Positions 48,131 to 60,975 of a DNA stretch of 64,000 nt are shown piece by piece. The DNA is from Trogon surrucura (taxonomy: Eukaryota > Chordata > Aves > Trogoniformes > Trogonidae). The translations under genes and the position numbers were made by a program. The first letter of the stretch is position 1, and every line of letters starts with the position of its first letter. The stretch spans positions 46,220,514 through 46,284,513 of the forward strand of contig CM036618.1 of NCBI GenBank assembly GCA_020746105.1, given 5' to 3'. A model generated the notes under the pieces. The model saw only the letters and a program-made list of their open reading frames with translations, was not told the DNA's origin and did not search any database.

Positions 48131-51100
48131 CTTGTGTTTTTTACAAGTATTTTACCGACAGTGCAGATGTTGGATGATTTTTCTCCTTAAGCCTTTCCCT
48201 TGGTCACAGATGTTAAGTAATCACCTTGTCCTGATACTTGACTTATCTAATTTTTTCTTCTGCGGGCCTTTAAAAACAAATGTGTTTCTTATATGGAAAG
48301 AAAATGTTAAACCAGTTATTAATTTTTTTACAAATTTATTCATATCTGAAAGCACTACAATTATCATCTGTAGTCATAGGTATTTTCAATAGGTACATAA
48401 CTCTTAAATTCGTTCGTTATGACATACAGCAGCAGGAGTACTAATAAAATACTTACAGAGGCAGGTAGCAGAGTCCACCTAACATTTTAGACCACAGTCA
48501 GAGCTTCTAATCCAGGTTCATTAACAGACTCACTTAATTGTGACTAACTGGCATACAGGCATATAAACAAGTAAACAAGAATCTTCTGACACCAAAAAAA
48601 TTAGGTTCATAGATACTCACACGGGCTGGTACACTTCAGTCTTAACAACAAGTTAGAACAGTAAGGGAAATCGCTGAAGCATCACAGCAGATGAAAGCAT
48701 CTTAGTGTACTGCTAAAACCCTGGTAATGATATTTTCTATGGAGTTACATGTATACTGATGAAGCCATGAGCATCTACAACTGCTGTCTGTCCTGTAACT
48801 ACTACATTCTACTGCTTCATATCATGCGTGCATATACAGACACGATTCTGGTTTTGAGAGTGCAAGTTGATTTCTAGGTGACTTTCACAGTCTTATTTCA
48901 GAGAAGCCTGTATAGATAATATCTGTATAATATTTCCCAGGCTGCCCGCAATATTGCAAATGGAAAAGTGTGGGGCAAATAAAGTATTTACCTCAAATGG
49001 TGTCTCACAGACTCCAACCATGTTTCACCCTTCAGAAAAAGGCAAAGATCCCCATTCTATTTAGCAAAAGGACTGTACCAACCTCTTTGCCCATCCTTAG
49101 ATCACTGTTAAGATTAATGCATACACTGGAAATTGCTTTCATGAAAAGATGACACAGCTGCATTGAATTCTGCACTAGACTCCAGTCTTGATACTGTTAA
49201 TAAAGAGCCTAAGGTTGGGTATAATTGTTAATACACTAATTCTAAAAATCCACTCAAATGTCACTTATAATCAGGATTTTCTACTGTGCTAGGACCCCTG
49301 GGGAAACCTTTGAAGCTGCGCATGGTGTACATGATGACAGGGATGAACATAAGAAGGTAGAAGGCCACCAGTGCTGTTTAGCTTAGTTGTATAAAACTAT
49401 CACGTATATAGAAGCTTAGAAATACTGGCAGCTAGGAAGATGGGAAAGCAAAGTGTGAGATGGAGAAAGCACCCAGATCCAGAAGGAAAAGCTTTACACT
49501 AAACCCAGTTATTTCAAAGAATTAGGAGGAGAGGTGAAGAAACCGTATGGCTTGTAATTTACAGCGGAAGCACCAAGGCAGAAAAGACATTATAGAAGCA
49601 TTTCATCGAGAAGACATCCATGACATGAAACTGTTTAAAACAGTAAATCAAAAAAACTTAGTTATTTTATTAGCAGTAGGGATGAACCTTAAATCAGATG
49701 TGATAAAGTGGGGTAGCTGTGAAACCTCTGAAAGCAGAATGCGAGGAACAAAATAACTTAATACACAATATAAAAAACCTCTGAATGTACATCAATGATG
49801 ATACATTAATTGGGTTTTAACTTTATTAAAGCTCTGCACATCAATTGTCTCCTTTTATCATATCTTTGATATTATTATGCATAACATTTTGAAATGTAAC
49901 TTTGTGTACTTCCTTGCAGTGCTTGTTGCACTTTATTTATGATTAGTGCTTGGGCTGGTGTGAAGTGAATGCATATCTCTCAATAATGAAGTATAGAAGA
50001 GTTGGGTGGATTTTTCAGAGTCACAAGGCCTGCCGTAAAAAATCCCTCATGAATCTTTTACAACTGTAAGTAGCCTGGCATTGGTAATAGCTCTACTACT
50101 ACAGGAAGTTTGGTGGAAAATGTTTTTTAAAAGCTCCTGAGAAAGAGAGGATGTCAGGATTTATGTGAGGTAGTGCTGGGAACAGTTGTTTTCAGCAAGG
50201 GCAAGTTTTCTCAGTTTTCATTTGGAACAACTGACTGCCACAGAGAATAGCAGCTTGCTCTGCTTCCTACTTGCAGTCAACACAGGGTTTTCTCACACTC
50301 CCACCTGACTCTATTTTTTGCACATCAGAGTATTTAATCTGAGCTGTAGGTTGCTCTCTCATTACTCACTTGCATGGATTTCTTTAATTATTCACGCTAA
50401 GTTTAATCATATGCTCAACATCAACAATTCTTCTTTGGGACTATATTTCTCTTAAAGACAAGGACAATAGTCTTTGTGAAAAACGATGTGTCTTTTCCAG
50501 CGCTTGTGAGAACAAAACCAAATTTGCTCAGACATAAATCTTTTTTTTTTTTTTTTTTAGAAACAAAGAAGAATTTACACATGAAATAGAGAAGATTAGT
50601 ACCTAGGATATCGCACTGCCAGTATTGCTCCTGCCCAGACGTGGACATGGCTTTCTGGAGGGATACTGCAGAGGAACAGGGGCCATGCTGGGTGTTCATC
50701 TCCCAAGCTTGCTCTCTCAAGCACTTTCATTGATAGCAGAAGATGCGGGCAGCCAAGAGAGAAAAGAGCCTGATGCTTCCTCAGAGGAGGAAGAGGTGCT
50801 GTTCTACTCTACAAAGGCACAGGGAAAAAGAAAGTGGAGATGAGAAAAGCCGGGAGAGGTGAGGTGAAGACTTGTGAGGGCAGGAGGTTAGGACAAAAAT
50901 GAGACACTCAGAGAGTGGCAATTAGGACAAATTAAACTAAGATTATGGGGCTAGAAAAAGAGATGAAGAGAAGAATACGGTGAGAGGGAAACAGGAGATG
51001 TCCTTGAGGTTGAGGAGAGGCTGAGCCCACAAGAGCCTATCTTCTTCTAAGGTTGAAACGCAAATGAGGTTTTCTGAATGTCGTTGCTCTTCTACTCCTG

Positions 51101-51965
51101 GTAAGCACGTAGCTGTGAAACTTGCTGCCTCTGCAACTTGTCCCCTTCTAGGACCAGCACTCTAGTGACCCGGGTCCTTGGGCAGCAGCAGTCCTTCAGC
51201 TCACGAAGCACAGGACTGAGTACTGAGTCATTTTCCAGGCCTCCTAACACCAGTGTGATACCAAGCAATGGGACTTTTTGCTGTAGGCTGAAAGGGGAGC
51301 AGGATTCAGCTTATGCTTAAGCAGCAAACCAAAAAAGCAGCAGGACATCTTGGGAGATTAAACAAGTACATACAAGCTTTCCAGAACTGTGTAAAAATGT
51401 AACTTCTTCCTCCTTCCTTGTTATATGTCATAATTTTGCTGTTACATGCCTGAGGAGCCAATGTTGGAGCCAGGACTTCTGAGCTCGGCAAGGGTCGTCA
51501 GCCTACCTTGCAATGAGATGAGTGAATTAGCAGGACCTAGGCAGCCTGTCTAGCAACAGTCTGTTGGTTAAAATGCTCACGTCCATGAAGACTGTTTTCA
51601 CTTTCAGCAGAACAGCATTTTCCGAAAATGTGCTGATCAGCTTTAATTATCAAGGTTACAAACTGAATCACTCAAAAGGTAAGAAATGCCAGAATCCATG
51701 CTGCCTGGGTAACCTTAATGCTCCCATGCACACCTCCTTGTACACGCATTATGATACAGTCTTTAATTATCTGATTGCTTGTTATTTTTTCCACTGTAGC
51801 ACTGGAGGCATGGGATGCACCTGCAGCAGGCATGAATCAGAGCTAAGTAATGAAGGTGGTTGCTCTCCTTAGGCATCCTGTTTTGGTTGGTGCAAAGATG
51901 TGTAGGCTGAAGTAGAGATAGCAGGAAAAGAAAGGGTAAGGCATGAATTATCACAGAAAGTTCTG
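48131..51965. other. Unique sequence, no gene supported
   Basis: A poly-T run lies at about 50541-50559. A GA-rich stretch is seen at about 50840-51010. An exon-like segment at 51608-51678 is discussed under findings. Confidence 0.4.
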
Positions 51966-52040
51966 ACTGGGAGACCTAATTCTCTCCGAGCCTCTGCCAC
52001 AGGATTCCTCCAAGGTGCTGGTCAAGTCACTTAAGCTAAA
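51966..52040 (+). mobile_element. MIR/CORE-SINE-like remnant
   Basis: In order: actgggagacctaattct, gcctctgccacaggattcct and gtcaagtcacttaagct. These match the MIR-type phrases 'gggagacctgggttc', 'ctgccacagacttcct' and 'gggcaagtcacttaacct'. It is short and diverged, and the 3' half is not recognisable. Confidence 0.5.
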
Positions 52041-52787
52041 GTTTGGACAGGTGATCCTTTAGGGCAGACCCAAACTCCTCTGAAAAGCAATGTTTCAGAA
52101 GGAGGTGAAGGAGGTTTTTGAAGACAGAGAATACCAACTTTATTTTACGCTTTCTGGATACCTCAGTTTAGACCTTAGTTTTTCGGTTACAGAGCTTTGG
52201 ACCAGTCACACCTGCCACCAAAATCAATCGGGAGCTGTACTTCGACTGCATAAAACACTGTATAGTGCAATGCTAACAACTCTAAGGGAAAAAAAATAGA
52301 GCCCTTAAACATTGCTAGGTGGGGACACAAAGTTAATGAAAAAAATGGACCTTCATCTCCCTGTACTCTGATTCTCCACCAAGACAATATGAATTAGAAT
52401 TATACCCCACACACACCAAAGGTATGTGAAAACAAATTTAATGTATATCTGAGAAGCATTCAGACTGTAAAAAAAAAAACCACAAGGGAATTAACAGTTT
52501 TGTCTTCAGAGCAACTGATAAATAAGGCACAAAGCCAAAAAACCCCAGTGAGGTGTCAGAGAGCTAAATAGTGAAGTTATCATTACACACTGACAACGCA
52601 CACTGCACCCTGAAGGAGGAAGGGATCCCGAGACAAAATATCTTTTTATCTGACTGAAGATTGTGTTGTATCATAAGACATGGATAGAGAGGTGATGGCC
52701 AGTGTTTGACAACACAGTAAATCGAGCTTAAGGTTCCCTAGAACTGAGAAATAAAACACAGCACCACGGTAAAAATGCTGATTCAGT

Positions 52788-53348
52788 TTGAACCCCTTCT
52801 GCCAAACCAAAATTTTAACAGATTTGTCACTTGTTGTCACTTGTTTTTCAGCTCATACACCCAGGCTTTGGGCCTGCCCAATTATTATTCTTTTCCTGAA
52901 AGCAACATGGAAACACAGGACCGTCACAAACGTGACACTGGGTGATCTGCCTAGTTTAACATTAGTGCTACTTGACTGGGATCCAGTTTTATCTGCTAGG
53001 TGTACATACAGCACAATGCTATTTGCACTATGTGTACATTATCTTGCCTTTAATTTTGCAATCTTAACAACATTTTCAGACCTTCCCTCTATTCTTTTGT
53101 CTGTCACACGAAGGTTGTGTAGAGCTGTTTGCAAGAGTCCCCAGCACACGAGAAGCAAAATTTCTGTACTTGCACCAATGTATTCAGCAGATAGCTTCAC
53201 TTGTTACCTAGTAAAAAATCATATATACATAAAATTTATATTCTCAAACATAAAGTCAACTTTTTATAGTATTTTAATTGTATTGCTATTTGGATTTTGT
53301 GTGGTGTCTAAAAAAAGTTCATATGTATATAAAATTTTCCTTCTGTAA
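52788..53348 (+). other. Open reading frame of 186 codons, status unknown
   Basis: This is the longest ORF in the window outside retrotransposon sequence. The predicted peptide is hydrophobic and rich in Leu, Ser, Thr and Cys, with membrane-like stretches (for example near residues 75-95 and 160-180). It has no domain I recognise. There is no clear splice-site frame or promoter, and the DNA texture matches its flanks. Chance is the more likely explanation. Confidence 0.12.
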
Positions 53349-55599
53349 ACCAAATCCGCTTTTGCCCTAGCTTTAAAAATATTTGTATACTGCAAAATAA
53401 GACTATAATATTCCAAAATAACTTTATTGTGCTACAGATGTAGTTAGATAATTATTTTTCCTTAGCATAAAAATTCTGGAAAAACTTTCAAGATATGATT
53501 TTACTTTTTCCTGCTGATGGCTTTTTGGTGACACGGATCTCTTTTTTTTTTTTTTTGCCTGCTGAGAACACCCATTATTCTGAATACTCCTTCTGATCAG
53601 AAACATTTTGAACATGTAATTTTCCAGAATTTTTTTTTTTCATGTTAGCGCACAACCAGACTTAGAGCTGTACAAATCTGAAAACAACTTATACTGTTGT
53701 TCTTAATCAAAATCTTCAGTTTTCTCTTTATGCCAAGTTCAAAATCTTCAGCCACAAAAAATTCATTTTAAAGCTAAAACACTTCCTTGTCCTTTCTTTC
53801 CTTATTCAGTATAGAACTGCTCTGTGCCAAAAATGAATTTAATCTCACCAAAGCCAAAACTTTGAGTCAGTTTTTAACCACATTGCACATTCAAGCCCTG
53901 AAACAGCAAAGACAGAAACAGAACAGCATTTCAGTAGGCAGTTACCATCAGGACGTTGTGGCACACTGTAGTTTGTTGAAAAAATATAATATAATATCAA
54001 ACTGAGGAAAAATCTGTTCAGTTCTTTGGCTACATGAGTTGCTGAATTAGAGAGTGCAAGAAGGATGGAGGCTTCCCTAACTTCTCTTGTCACTTAGGTT
54101 GACTCCCTTGTACCCGTGAACTGGTAAAAAAGTCTATATAATTACCTGAACTTTGTCCTTTCTCCAGCTAGCATCACACTAATTTTGACTGAGAAATTGA
54201 AGTGCTAGAATGGTCTTTCACAAGAAACAAGAGGGCCATTTGATCTTGCTGTAACACCATAGTATTCTTTAAATGTACATAATTTTAAACTACACCTACT
54301 CTATAGCCAACAGACACTTTCATACCAAGGAGAACCAGGCCCAGAGTGTTTTCCCCAGTAACTTCCAGAGCTATAAACTGGCAATGCTTATACTGACCTT
54401 CCTGAACATGAAGTCAGGGGGTCCCTGGTGGGCAAAGGCTTGCTGACATTCCTTGGTGAATACATCAGGAAGCCCAAGCACTGCCCAGAAGAACGCACAT
54501 GCCTCCAGGAGAGCAGCACCAGGGCGGAAGGAGAGAGGCAGGACTCCGTGTGCAGGAGAGGTGTAAGCAACATACCCTCTGAAAAGCCAACACATGTCCA
54601 TCCTTTCCTTCCTCTTCTGGGCATACCAAACCAGAAAGCGTCAGGCAAGCTCTTTCTTCTCAAAAAGGTTTTTGTAAATACAGTGATTTGTACAGCAGTT
54701 TGCTTTCATTGTGTCGATGACTTCCATTCCATTCTATATTTCTATCCAGAATAATCTCTGTGGAGAAGATTCGCACAGAAATTATCTACCTCAAATGTCA
54801 GTTAAGAAGCTTTCCTAGTTTACTTTTCATTCTTTCATGTTCTCTACTATTGAATTTTATTTGCACATCTTATTATATGCATTAAATTCTTATAATCAAG
54901 TGTTAATATGTGCCACAAGTACGTATAAAGTGCTTTTTTCCTCCATTAGGTTTTTGGTTTTGGAAACTCAGCAACAAAAAATCCAGAAAGTAACAGTTGA
55001 CTAATTTACTGACATTTAAATTCCTTTGTATATATTTAGATTTATACTTTGTGTGCTTCATTTTTTGCTTTGTTGTTTTGCTGTGTTGGCTAGAAGGACT
55101 ATGTTAAAATTCACCTGCCACTCAGTTTAATTTCTTGTGTTTAGGGCTGTACAACGCTCCATGTAAAGCTAATCAATACAAGGATTTATGAAACATCGAA
55201 ACTGAACAGTATAACGGAGGAAATTATAGTCAGTTCTAGTTATTAAAGATTTCCTATACTAAATTTAGTATAAGAGAATCCTTATACATCTTCTTTTAGG
55301 GTATTTGTCAAGTGCACAGGCTGAAGAAACAATTGTGGTTGGTTCCACTGCAATATGTCTTTATTTGTTGCTTGCTATTTAATGCTAGCTCGAAGGAAGC
55401 AAACCATGTCATGCAGAGGTGAAATACTGATTCGATTTTAGTCACTAGCAGCTCTTCCATTAATTTCTTTTGAAATTTTACCTGATGTGCAAAACACGAT
55501 GCAATGGAAAAAGAAACAGCAAATTTTATAAGATGTAGGATGAAAACATAAATGGCTCTGTACCCTTCCTTTGTTCAACCATCTCACATTGCAAACTAG

Positions 55600-55672
55600 A
55601 TTACACACACATGTACATATGTATTCATACATATAGGCATATATGTGCTTATATAAGGTGTATATATATGAA
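55600..55672. repeat. Alternating purine-pyrimidine tract (CA/TG/TA)
   Basis: An imperfect run of acacacacatgtacatatg and tatatatatg phrases; low complexity only. Confidence 0.75.
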
Positions 55673-56059
55673 AGGAAAGAGTGAATGAAAGAGATGTCCT
55701 CATATCATTATCTCATGTAAATGTAGGATCTGTAGCTGAAGATATTTCTTTCCTAGATTAGCAATACTTTTCCTAATTTTCTGTGTTCACCTTCAATATA
55801 TACCAAACACTTTTGCCTCTGCTTTCATTCTTTTTCATGACCAATTATAATAGTTTATCATTACAGCAATTTTTATGAACATATTTGTGTCTCAGAGCAC
55901 TCTGACTACCTAAAACATACATAGAGGCTTTCAAATACTTATTTTTAGGAGGACTTGAAGATATTCCCAGTCTTGTTTTTTTCATTGTAATTGACAGATG
56001 AGCAATTACCTTTTTTTTTTTTTAATAAAATTACATGCAGATGATGAATTGTCCATTAA

Positions 56060-56124
56060 CACTATATACATGTATACATATACATATATTTGTATGCATA
56101 TATGCAAGCGCACACACACACACA
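56060..56124. repeat. Alternating TA/TG tract ending in GCGC(AC)n
   Basis: Tata, catata and tatgcata phrases run into GCGCACACACACACAC at 56108-56124. Alternating purine-pyrimidine DNA with a GCGC start is prone to form Z-DNA. Confidence 0.8.
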
Positions 56125-58107
56125 GACTCTATGAAGTTTGGTTACCTAATAATATAACACTAGACGTAATTATAACAAAACATTAATCTGTCGCATTATA
56201 CACAATCCGTATCATTTATAAATCACCATGCAAATAACGTTTCAATATAGAAACATGCAGATCTCTCTTAAACACTGAAAAAAAGAAAATTATATGCATA
56301 TGTCAGTGCAAGTCCTGCTACTGGGCTAAGTTGTCCATTTCTGTTGGCACTGACCTGCAGTTATTTAGCGTATTTCTCTTTTTTAGGTCTCTCCAAGTAT
56401 AATTGCAAATCTCGATGAGTCACTTGTTTTGCTCTTCTGAATGTCTCAAATCAAAAGTTGTTTTCTAGCTTCTATTGTTTCTCTCACACATGCTAAATAT
56501 TTCTCTGGTACTTTGTGGCATATTTAGTAAGGAATTGAGTTGTTATTGAGTTTTTCAAGATTTAAAATATATTCTCCTGAGGTTATGATTTGCAGACATC
56601 TCCCCTTGTCTCTTGTCCATCCCTCACTTACAAACTACAGGACCTGTGAAGAGCAAATAATAAGCAATAAAAAGCTCAATTCATTTGGCTATAGACCACC
56701 TTGAAAGATAGCTTATGCAAAAGGTAAAAGGCACAACAAACCATACAATTTTCTTCCAATGTGGCAAGAAACAGATTACAATTTCATTTTTAACAAAAAA
56801 AATTAAATGTTTAAAACAGTGAGTACAATAACAAACCACAAAGAAACAGGAGCATGAGGTTTGGTTCATTTTTTTTGCTTCTTTTTTCTACCAGACATTG
56901 GTCAGCAAGCAAAAGGCAAGATCTCAAGAGTTCCAGTTCATTCACTTCAGTACTACCCATTTCTCCAAGTGACTTTGCTTTACAAGAAGTTTCCTTGGAA
57001 ACAACTGTCAACTGCATTGTAAAGATTAACTTGTACACAAATGACCAAAATAGATATTTCATTGCTGCAATTCATATATATATGTATACAAATGGTGGTG
57101 ATCTACTATTAATTGCATCAAACAGCTCATGATAATAAAATATTGACTGTAGCCAAAGCTGGCTTGCTTGTGAAAAGGAGTTATTTTGGGGCCATGAAAC
57201 TATATGCTTCAGTTCTTGCTCAAAAAAAAACAGTCCAGTCTTTATCTTGTTAGTTTCTATTTTCAAATCTTTATATTTCCCCCGGGACATGTGATATGGC
57301 AACCTGAGACAGACAAAACAACAATAAAAAGGAAAAGATTATATAGCAGTGAGAGATATAAATTTTCAGAGAGAGAAAAACCACAGAATAAGATGACCAA
57401 GATGTAGTAAAATCTGTTTCTGGTGACATAAGAAATAAGCTGAGAAGTACTTAAAAGCATTAATAGGGATGAGACCCTGCCTTTATAGCTGGACAGGATC
57501 AGGCTCCTATTTGGGCTCACTCAGTATGTGCTGTAAGTATTCAATGCCAATATTCAAGACACAACCCTGTAATGTCATTACAAGGTCCCATCACAGTCAC
57601 TTGCACATTTCCTTTGGCACAGCAAATTTTTTTTTGATGGGGGACAGGGTCAACAGTCAAGAAATCCCTGCCCTCTAATAAGACAGCAGGAGAAGAAAAA
57701 CACTTGCTAAGCACTTCAGCTGTTCTCAGATTCATAAAAAACATCAAGTTGTGGAGATTAAAATGTTTCTTTTTCCTGTTGGTCAGCTGCTAGCAAACCT
57801 TTGGGAATTTGCTAGGTAAAATCTCCAGAAACTCTGAGGCACTTCTTGGTCTCACCTCAGCAGAGTAGCTGTGGCAGAAACTCTAGTGCCAGACATACCA
57901 TCACAGGGCACATTTACCATTATGCTGGCGGGCAAGACAGGAGTAGAAGTTGTCTCTGAGACATTAAAACTACTAAAAACCAATAAAGGCAGCTCTTCAG
58001 ATCTTCAGAATGCCAACGAAGAGCACAAAAAAGCAAGACAACATAGAGGAAAGCAGTAAGACACTGATGCCTCCAAGAAGGGAAAGGAATTTTGGACAAG
58101 GAGATAG

Positions 58108-58549
58108 AAGGAAGATCGGGGGCTGGAGCACCTCTCCTACGAGGACAGGCTGAGAGAGTTGGGGTTGTTCAGCCTAGAGAAGAGAAGGCTCCGGGGAGAC
58201 CTTATAGTGGTCTTCCAGTACCTGATGGGACCCTACAGGAGAGCTGGGGAGGGACTGCTTACAAGAACAGTAAACAGGAGGAGGGGCAATGGTTTTAAAC
58301 TAGAGCTGAGTAGATTTAGATTGGGCATTAGGAAGAAATTATTTTCTGTGAGTGTGGTGAGACACTGGAACAGGTTGCCCAAAGAAATTGTGGAAGTCCC
58401 CTCAAGGGTGGTCTGTTCAAGACTGGGTTGGATGGGGCTTTTAGCAGCCTGGTCTAGTGGGAGGTGTCCCTACTGGTGGCAAAGTGGTTGGAAATAGATG
58501 ATCTTTAAAATATCTTCCAACTCAAAATATTCTATGATTCTATGATTCT
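58108..58549 (+). mobile_element. CR1 LINE, 5'-truncated 3' copy
   Basis: From gatcgggggctggagcacct the plus strand encodes [34 protein letters not shown], with a frame shift between the first part and the rest. It continues with [39 protein letters not shown], then a degraded 3' UTR and attctatg tail units ending near 58549. It is a different subfamily from the 30-32 kb copies. Confidence 0.95.
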
Positions 58550-60726
58550 TCACTCTGGAAGTTTGGTTTGGATTTAAGCTCACGCTCAAACCCACAGCCC
58601 CTGGGATTGAACACAGCACATTTCAGTTTGTCCATTACACTAACAAAATCTCACAGTCCTGCTTTTTCTCTAATTTTGCACCCTTCACACTGTAGGAGAG
58701 TCTTTTTATCAATCTTAGTCTGTATCCCAACCTTCTTGCGCAAAGGTTAAAAAGAATATATTGATTATACTGTGAAGTGTGCCAATGACATTTCTAAGGT
58801 TGTGTAGTACAAATCTATAGATAGCTAGGGAGTGTTCATGCTTGATCAAGTTCTTGTTATTACTGGGAGAAGCTCAAACCTTAACAGATGAAAGATGTTT
58901 TTCAGATTACCTACCTCTGTAAAATATTTTTCCTCATTCAGAGCATTTTGACTTCCCCTTGCTATTAATGTAACACAAATCACAGATGAGTCTACAGAAA
59001 AAATCTGGGATGAAATCCTGGTTATGGCAGATATGTCACCAGCTTCAAAGTGGTCAGTATTTCACTTCAGGTTCTTGATATAAACTAGGAATATAAATGT
59101 TAATTTGTAAGCAAACATTGATCAAGGTACTTGTGTCAGATCTACTCCCAGGCCTTTCTTCTGCCTGTTTTGCAGATGCCACAACACCCCTTAAGCTATT
59201 CTTCTTTCCGCTTCTGAAACGGGACACGAAATTCTGGAAGTTAGTGCCCTACCGCTGTCTTACTGTGCATTGGTAGGTCCAGAAAAAGTGTTATCAGTGA
59301 TGCTTGGCTTCTCACGGATTTGCGTGCTATGGTCAGACGTCCCAGTGCCTCGCTGTGGAGGAGCTGTGACTGACGATCTTCATGCCGTTGGGGCATCACA
59401 GCGCTTCTCCTCCTGGGCAGGTTCTCTGGTTTGACAAGGACTTCACTGCCTCTGAATTTTTTCCCTCAGGTTGACACAAGAAGGTCTCCCTTCTCCCAGC
59501 AGTCTATTTTCATGAAGTTTTTTGGAATCTTATGAGCACTAAAACTGCCAGTCAGCTGAAAATCTTCTTTAAAACTTGTCTGGTCAGATAGATGCATGTA
59601 CACAGACTGGCAGACACAAACACTTAAGACTTGCTTCTGCAGAAAGACAAGTTAAAAAGAATTAGACTTTAAGCAAATTTCTGACAGGATTCCTCTGTAG
59701 GTATACAGGCTTTAGCCACAAGAGCTCAGAAACTTTCGTCAGCCCTATCCACCCCGGAACTGCTCAGTTCCACACAGTTTTTGTAACTGTTACAAGTCAT
59801 TCTGGAGCCTACTGACAAAAGAAGAGAAAACATGCAATAACCCTTCAAGGGAATAAACAAATCAGCCTTCGAGTCTCAAATGAGTGCTGAGACACAGGTC
59901 TCAGGGCTGACACTTGAGCTCCAGACTTTAAAATCTGCTTTGCCCATGTGTCAGCTGTGGCTGTGAATACTGAAAGGCTAAATGGCTTCCTTGCCGACAG
60001 AAATCACATATACCAGAGAGCAGTTCAGTTCATGAGTCATTGGCTAAGCAGATGTCAGAAAGCATGATATCTAAAGTTGATTTCTGATGGAAATGTCAAA
60101 GGAGGTGTCTCTAATGTTGAAGTCACTTCCCAGTGATGGCTTGCCACTGGTTTATAACCACTTTCTGTTCTGCATCCATCTACCATGAAAGCTGCTGCGG
60201 TACTACCTTGCATCTGTGCTCAGACCGAACTAAATTAGATCCTTTTAAATTAATTGTATAAACTATTCACCTGACCAAAACTGAACTTTAGGTTTTAGGC
60301 AGAACTATTGTGCCGAAACTACCCATATTGCTATCCCTTCGTCATGAGCTAAATACAGGAGTTTGGAAATACAAAGCTCTATGAGAAGAAGGAAGTCTCA
60401 TACTTCAAGATTTCTTCCTAGAAGTGATTGTCTCCACAAGATCCTGAGCAATTTCTAGCAAAAACATTACTCTACAGACACAAATTTGGTCTTACTCCCA
60501 GACCCCATCTCAAAACCTTATAGCATAGATTCAAGTTCACTAAGGGATCTGCTGTTTTTGAGAAGTTCAAGAGATTTTGATCCAAGACAGAAAGATGTTT
60601 GTGAGATTTTCTTACTGTCTATTCAGAGATACATTCGATCTTCTGATCTTTTGTTCTTTATTTTTAATATTTTTTTCTGTCAAATAACTAGGTATTATCT
60701 CTGAAATATCTCAATCAGTTTAAATA

Positions 60727-60730
<4 letters not shown>
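58550..60730. other. Unique sequence, no gene supported
   Basis: No gene, exon or repeat family is recognised. Confidence 0.4.

Positions 60731-60776
<46 letters not shown>
60731..60776. repeat. (TAA)n microsatellite
   Basis: 46 bases of uninterrupted TAA repeat, about 15 units, preceded by a short imperfect start from 60724. Confidence 0.97.
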
Positions 60777-60777
<1 letters not shown>

Positions 60778-60975
60778 CTGTGCTTTGATATTGTCCCTTT
60801 TATTTGGAGATCCTGAAGCACTTCATATGAAAAGATCATTATTATTAGCTTCCTTTTATACATTTGGAGACCAAAGCATAGAACATGAAAGTCATTTTTC
60901 CAAAGCTACTCTGCAGAGCTAAGAATTGAACCCAAATTTCCTTTGTCTTGGTTCCCTATACCATCCTAATTCCGT
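60777..60975 (+). mobile_element. Ancient amniote SINE/LINE-tail repeat
   Basis: In order: ggagatcctgaagcacttca, tcattattattagcttcc, ttttatacatttggagacca, tttttccaaagctac and gcagagctaagaattgaacc. These correspond to the widespread amniote phrases 'gatctcaaagcactttaca', 'tattatccccattttacagatggggaaactga', 'gtgacttgcccaaggtcac' and 'gcagagctgggaatagaaccc'. The TAA microsatellite sits at its 5' edge. The exact family is not determined. Confidence 0.55.

Larger units (their letters stand above)
52041..58107. other. Unique AT-rich sequence, no gene supported
   Basis: Apart from the ORF at 52788-53348 and the alternating tracts at 55.6 and 56.1 kb (listed separately), no gene, exon or repeat family is recognised. 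Confidence 0.4.
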
